Assembly (NCBI GenBank): GCA_937959065.1
Contig: CALGOI010000412.1
Coordinates: 1 to 10,163 of the forward strand
Length of the DNA stretch: 10,163 nt
From: an uncultured Ignavibacteriota bacterium
GTDB taxonomy: Bacteria > Bacteroidota > Ignavibacteria > Tepidaquicellales > Tepidaquicellaceae
Direction: 5' to 3'
Shown here in pieces: positions 6,914 through 10,163 of the stretch. Position 1 is the stretch's first letter. Each line of letters opens with the position of its first letter. The position numbers and the translations under genes were made by a program. The notes beneath the pieces were generated by a model, which saw only the letters and a program-made list of their open reading frames with translations, had not been told where the DNA came from and made no database searches.

Positions 6914-8298
6914 TACAATATTATCTTCAATGGCTCGTAAAGCGTCTCATCTTTAAATACCTCTTTGCCAATTTTACATTTAGTGCATTTTCCTTTCACA
7001 CAATAGAAATTATGAAGTTGTATCATTCCCTGTTCCTGTGAAATGGTTTTTATCCTGAATCCAAGCTGGTTCTCCATCACGCGTGTTATTTCGTTACGAG
7101 ATGGCTTCTTTGTGAAGAAATAAGCGGATAAAATCCTGTATTCAAGTTCCTGTTTTGAATATCTCTTGCAATATAGATAAAGTACCGGAAGAATTACGTT
7201 GGTGATGATGTCGTTAAGTCTATCTTTCCCGATCGCATCTTCCTTTACAGTCTTCCTGGGTTTACCGAAGTTGTAATGAGATTTCCAGTAATCTGACACT
7301 TCGATTGACGATAATAAATCAAACAGTTTCTCAACCGGTTTATCTTCATTTTCAAATGATAACACGATCTTTTTAAACAGGTCCTCATTTGCGATTGAAT
7401 ATAACAGAGAACTTGCATACGCCAGCCGGACAGTGGGGAAATTAGGCGGTCTTAATCTGAAGAAATGCCACTCAGACTTATCCAGAGGATCTATGTTGAA
7501 CTTCTTCTTAAGCAGGCCCCAATTATTCTTAAGTATAGATATATATTCATCTTTATAACGGAGTTCTTTTAGGAATCCCGCTCCACCGTACATCAATGTG
7601 TCTGTCCCTTCCCGGTTAAGCTTTAACCTCTTTACTTTATTTACATCGATCTTACGTGTAAGCTTCAAAAACTGGTCTTTATTCTTTGAGTATCCCAGGG
7701 CTTCACAGATATATTCGAACAGCATCTGCTCCCATTTGGGTCTTTCCTTATCATGTCGTGAGAGATCGTCCAGCCTGTTCTTTAATCTGAGTGTTTTATA
7801 TCTCAGCCGTTCTATGCTCAATTCTTCCATCCAGCTGTTCTTTAAACTGCTTTCCACTTCCATACCCTCAGGGTAGCAGGGAAGTTTAAATTTATCTGAA
7901 GGATTATTAATAATATCCTTCCATATACTGTGAACCGATGATGTAAGAAATTTCGATAAAATTATCGTAGGTATCTTACGGGACTTTTTAGCAACCGGGA
8001 GATCACCATCGTCATCCCACATCGATACCTGAAGGATTACTTTATTATATTTACCGTCTCTTTTATGCCCGTGTGCTTTCCAATCCTCCAGCTTCCGGTG
8101 AATTTCGATATCGCCTGTATAGATTACTCCGTGGATATTAATTTTTGCATTCTTGTAATCCGGACCAGAATCGTAATTCCTTTTCCCTAATTTTATAACC
8201 GCAACATTTCTGCCGTCAGTAGTCTTTAAATTATCATAATATGACGGATTTTCCCATATCCTTGAGACAAAATTCTCGTTAATATTAAGTTTTTCCAT
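6910..8298 (-). CDS. DUF2851 family protein of unknown function
   Basis: This 462-residue soluble protein has no signal peptide or membrane helix. It matches the DUF2851 pattern well: an N-terminal NFVSRIW, then TTDGR, SGPDYKNAKI, a TGDIEIHRK segment, DWKAHGH and a VILQV strand in the first 95 residues. A long helical middle includes RLRPPNFPTVRLA (about 281-293). Near the C-terminus it has a C433, C438, C441 cluster (CxxxxCxxC) that could bind zinc. The family is common in Bacteroidota and Chlorobi relatives and has no established role. The spacing of D47 in GPD and E65-x-H67 in DIEIH resembles the core of PD-(D/E)XK nucleases, which is inference only. The ATG at 8298 lacks an SD. It is divergent from the lipoprotein gene (70-bp gap), and its stop overlaps that of the Omp85-family gene, so no separate terminator is visible. 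Confidence 0.88.
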   Translation of the reverse strand: MEKLNINENFVSRIWENPSYYDNLKTTDGRNVAVIKLGKRNYDSGPDYKNAKINIHGVIYTGDIEIHRKLEDWKAHGHKRDGKYNKVILQVSMWDDDGDLPVAKKSRKIPTIILSKFLTSSVHSIWKDIINNPSDKFKLPCYPEGMEVESSLKNSWMEELSIERLRYKTLRLKNRLDDLSRHDKERPKWEQMLFEYICEALGYSKNKDQFLKLTRKIDVNKVKRLKLNREGTDTLMYGGAGFLKELRYKDEYISILKNNWGLLKKKFNIDPLDKSEWHFFRLRPPNFPTVRLAYASSLLYSIANEDLFKKIVLSFENEDKPVEKLFDLLSSIEVSDYWKSHYNFGKPRKTVKEDAIGKDRLNDIITNVILPVLYLYCKRYSKQELEYRILSAYFFTKKPSRNEITRVMENQLGFRIKTISQEQGMIQLHNFYCVKGKCTKCKIGKEVFKDETLYEPLKIILY

Positions 8299-8322
8299 TA
8301 ATTTTTAACGGGGATTTTTATA

Positions 8323-8349
8323 AATTATCCATTCAATTGGCTGATAATT
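8323..8349. promoter_or_regulatory. Dyad in the divergent intergenic region (possible operator)
   Basis: AATTATC (8323-8329) and GATAATT (8343-8349) form a perfect 7-bp inverted repeat with a 13-base centre that itself contains the palindrome CAATTG (8334-8339). It lies in the 70-bp gap between the divergent DUF2851 and lipoprotein genes, where both promoters should be. No convincing -35/-10 pair could be assigned. The bases are mostly A-T, so chance is a real alternative. Confidence 0.25.
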
Positions 8350-8368
8350 AACTAAAATAATAAAAATT

Positions 8369-9034
8369 ATGCAAAATTTTAGATTTAAATTGATTGCCGT
8401 TGTTTTAATGGCATTCATGTTTAGCGCATGTGGCGAAACTAAAAAGACCGAAGAACAGTATTTAAATGACGCAAAGGCACAAATGGATAACCAGCAGTAC
8501 CAGGAAGCTATTGCTACATACCGTGAGCTTATAACTGCTTATCCTGAATCTGATAACGCACTCTTTGCGTATAAGCAGATTGGTATCATCTATGGGGAAC
8601 ATTTGCAGGACTTCCAAAAAACAATCGAGATATTCAAAGAAGTTTCGGAAAAATATCCTGATACCAAGGACGGGAAAGAATCGATGTTTATGATCGCGTT
8701 TACCTATGATGATAAGTTAAAAGATAAAGAGAACGCTGTAAAATATTATAAAGAATTCCTTGCTAAATATCCTGAAGATAGCGGTCCGGATGACCAGTTA
8801 AGTTCATCGGCAAAAGCAATGCTTCAATTCCTCGAATCCGATAATCCGGAACAAATGATCGAGGAAATGATTAAAAAGCAGGAAGGTAATAAAACAGAAA
8901 CTCAGCAAAAAGAACCAAAAAAAGAAGAAAACATTAAGCAGAAACAAAATACTAATCCTGACACGGATAATAAAACACCAGGAGATCAGAGTGAATCTAA
9001 AACTCCTCAGGATAAAATGGATAAGAATAAATAA
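8369..9034 (+). CDS. TPR-repeat lipoprotein, BamD/YbgF-like
   Basis: The 221-residue protein starts with a lipoprotein signal peptide (about residues 1-20) and a lipobox FSAC, with Cys21 as the probable lipidated residue; Phe at -3 is slightly unusual. Three tetratricopeptide-type repeats follow (about 30-60, 65-97 and 104-135), with the AIxxYxxLIxxYPxS and FKEVSEKYPDT signatures common to outer membrane TPR lipoproteins such as BamD and CpoB. Residues from about 160 to the end are a disordered tail rich in Lys, Glu, Gln, Asn, Thr and Pro. It would act as a periplasmic scaffold anchored to a membrane; the partner is unknown. It is shorter than typical BamD and the tail is unusual. The DUF58 gene begins 33 bp downstream in the same frame, suggesting one transcript. 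Confidence 0.83.
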   Translation: MQNFRFKLIAVVLMAFMFSACGETKKTEEQYLNDAKAQMDNQQYQEAIATYRELITAYPESDNALFAYKQIGIIYGEHLQDFQKTIEIFKEVSEKYPDTKDGKESMFMIAFTYDDKLKDKENAVKYYKEFLAKYPEDSGPDDQLSSSAKAMLQFLESDNPEQMIEEMIKKQEGNKTETQQKEPKKEENIKQKQNTNPDTDNKTPGDQSESKTPQDKMDKNK

Positions 9035-9067
9035 ATCGGTTCATGCTTTAGTGTAGATGTAAAAAAA

Positions 9068-10048
9068 TTGATTTCAAATTCAGAATATAGAAAATATTTA
9101 GACCCGGCCGTAATTGCGCGGCTATCGGGATTGGATTTAAAAGCCCGGCTCGTTGTCGAAGGATTTATGACCGGGCTTCATAAATCCCCCTACCATGGTT
9201 TCAGCGTTGAGTTTGCCGAACACAGGCAGTATATGCCCGGCGATGACCTCCGCCATCTCGATTGGAAAATACTTGCCCGTTCCGAACGTTACTATGTTAA
9301 GCAATACGAAGAAGAAACTAACCTGAAATCCTATATCTTGATGGACATAAGCCGCTCTATGAATTTTTCTTCATCCGCTCCGGGAACAAAAGAAAATGGC
9401 TTATTTAATAGGATATTTAAAAAAGATAATAAGAGTCAACAAGTTATTAAATCCGGGATTACCAAACTCGAATATGCTTCATATCTCGCTGCTTCGCTTT
9501 CTTATATGATGCTTATGCAAAATGATGCCATTTCACTTACGACTTACGATACTGCGGTACGAACATATGTTCCTCCGCGCTCTACACAGAGCAACCTTAA
9601 AATGATTCTTAAAGACATTAATAATGTTAAGTCTGTGGAGCAAACCGGTACAGCCAGATGCCTCAATGAAATTGCAGGTAAAATTAATCGTAGAGGGCTT
9701 GTAATCGTGATTAGTGATCTTTTTGATGACCCTGAACAGGTTATAAGCGCGCTGAAACATTTCCGGTATAAAATGAATGAGGTGGTGGTCTTCCAGGTGC
9801 TCGACCCGGTTGAAATGAACTTCCTCGACGGAAGCCCCATTACTCTCGTCGATATTGAAACGCGTGAAGAGCTTTTCTCCCAGCCTTTCGCAATACAAAA
9901 AGCATACAGGGAAGCAATGAAGGATTTCATTGAGAACTATAAAAAAGAATTCCGAAGTAACAGAATTGATTATGTGTTATTGTCTACAGAAACTCCTTTC
10001 GATAATGCACTCCTTGGCTACCTCAATAAAAGAAAAAAGGTGATGTAA
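9068..10048 (+). CDS. DUF58 domain protein with vWA-like MIDAS motif
   Basis: This 326-residue cytoplasmic protein has no membrane helix. It carries the DUF58 signature at about residues 41-83 (PYHGFSVEFAEHRQY, then PGDDLRHLDWK and RYYVKQYEEE) and a von Willebrand A-like fold with a DxSxS metal site (D93, S95, S97) and the ISDLFDD strand (about 215-221). DUF58 proteins usually work with MoxR-type AAA+ ATPases, but no moxR gene is visible here. There is an extra charged linker of about 30 residues (101-132) between the MIDAS strand and TKLEYA, longer than I recall for the family. The start is taken as TTG 9068: no in-frame ATG lies between the previous stop (9032) and residue 34, and the N-terminus YLDPxVIARLSGL fits relatives. 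No SD is seen. The function is unproven; a scaffold or chaperone role is inferred. Confidence 0.88.
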   Translation: MISNSEYRKYLDPAVIARLSGLDLKARLVVEGFMTGLHKSPYHGFSVEFAEHRQYMPGDDLRHLDWKILARSERYYVKQYEEETNLKSYILMDISRSMNFSSSAPGTKENGLFNRIFKKDNKSQQVIKSGITKLEYASYLAASLSYMMLMQNDAISLTTYDTAVRTYVPPRSTQSNLKMILKDINNVKSVEQTGTARCLNEIAGKINRRGLVIVISDLFDDPEQVISALKHFRYKMNEVVVFQVLDPVEMNFLDGSPITLVDIETREELFSQPFAIQKAYREAMKDFIENYKKEFRSNRIDYVLLSTETPFDNALLGYLNKRKKVM

Positions 10049-10064
10049 AATTAATTACACCACC
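10028..10064 (-). terminator. Intrinsic terminator for the minus-strand gene at the window end
   Basis: GGTGATGTAA (10039-10048) pairs with TTACACCACC (10055-10064) in a 10-bp stem with one A:C mismatch and a 6-base loop. The preceding A-rich run (10028-10038, AAAAGAAAAAA) reads as TTTTTTCTTTT on the minus strand directly after the stem, so it terminates minus-strand transcription. On the + strand the stem is followed by TCAGTT, not a T-run. The left arm includes the last codons and stop of the DUF58 gene. Confidence 0.62.
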
Positions 10065-10080
10065 TCAGTTCCGTTTATCA

Positions 10081-10097
10081 TTCTTTTAATCTAGTAA
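10081..10097. repeat. 17-bp exact repeat, copy 2
   Basis: TTCTTTTAATCTAGTAA is identical to 5044-5060. This copy covers the last sense codon and stop of the minus-strand partial CDS and the bases after it. See copy 1 for limits. Confidence 0.5.
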
Positions 10098-10163
10098 GCT
10101 TTTATCTTGTCATCCCATATTGGGGTTGTTAATCTGTAATCACCAAAGCCTGAATTATCCACA
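10091..10163 (-). CDS. C-terminal fragment of an unidentified protein
   Basis: On the minus strand one frame is open from the window edge to a TAG (10091-10093), giving about 23 residues that end in IWDDKIKAY. The composition (Gly, Asp, aromatic residues, TTP, IWDD) reads like a real protein end, and an intrinsic terminator oriented for this strand lies 27 bp beyond the stop. Too little is present to name a family. The gene would converge with DUF58. The call depends mainly on the terminator and on the lack of any competing + strand ORF. Confidence 0.42.
   Translation of the reverse strand, partial: VDNSGFGDYRLTTPIWDDKIKAY

Noticed and set aside
9533..9930. Two overlapping minus-strand ORFs inside the DUF58 gene
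   Set aside because: Both are antisense to the vWA-like region of DUF58, which has clear family motifs; neither shows a recognisable domain.
1..10163. CRISPR arrays, insertion sequences, tRNA or rRNA genes
   Set aside because: No spaced direct repeats, transposase motifs, terminal inverted repeats or tRNA/rRNA signatures were seen on reading both strands by eye.

Overview
The window looks like chromosomal DNA from an Ignavibacteria/Chlorobi-type member of the Bacteroidota group. The reasons are a DUF2851 protein, a CcmD/CcmF style seen in that group, moderately AT-rich DNA, and near absence of Shine-Dalgarno sequences: only the ccmD-like gene has an obvious AAGGAGG. The lineage is an inference from gene content; no rRNA or phylogenetic marker is present. 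No transposase, CRISPR array, tRNA or rRNA was recognised.

Region 1 (about 1-4846, + strand) is a respiratory nitrite ammonification and cytochrome c maturation block. It holds the 3' end of ccmC, a tiny ccmD overlapping it, nrfH (tetraheme quinol dehydrogenase), nrfA (pentaheme ammonia-forming nitrite reductase, with the CxxCK active-site heme) and a large ccmF-type heme lyase. NrfH would take electrons from menaquinol and NrfA would reduce nitrite to ammonium in the periplasm. The Ccm proteins supply and attach the nine hemes these two proteins need. Placing nrfHA between ccmD and ccmF, with no ccmE there, is notable. The CcmF also appears to have Asp where the second transmembrane heme-ligand His is expected.

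Region 2 (4847-5152) is about 300 bp without a gene. It holds a weak terminator after ccmF, two small hairpins, a 17-bp word repeated near the window end, and a strong intrinsic terminator only about 40 bp before the next start codon. This could be an attenuated leader or a small RNA gene.

Region 3 (5153-8298) holds a three-POTRA Omp85-family outer membrane protein (+) converging with a DUF2851 protein (-). Their stop codons overlap by 4 bp.

Region 4 (8369-10048, + strand) encodes a TPR lipoprotein followed by a DUF58 protein with a vWA-like MIDAS motif, probably starting at TTG. The last about 70 bp appear to be the C-terminus of a minus-strand gene. A good intrinsic terminator for that gene lies at and inside the 3' end of the DUF58 gene.

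The best-supported content is ordinary respiratory, envelope and hypothetical genes. The most interesting leads are the CcmF substitution and enlarged periplasmic domain, the structured 4847-5152 region, and a nuclease-like residue pattern in the DUF2851 protein. I did not find convincing evidence of a wholly new multi-gene system.
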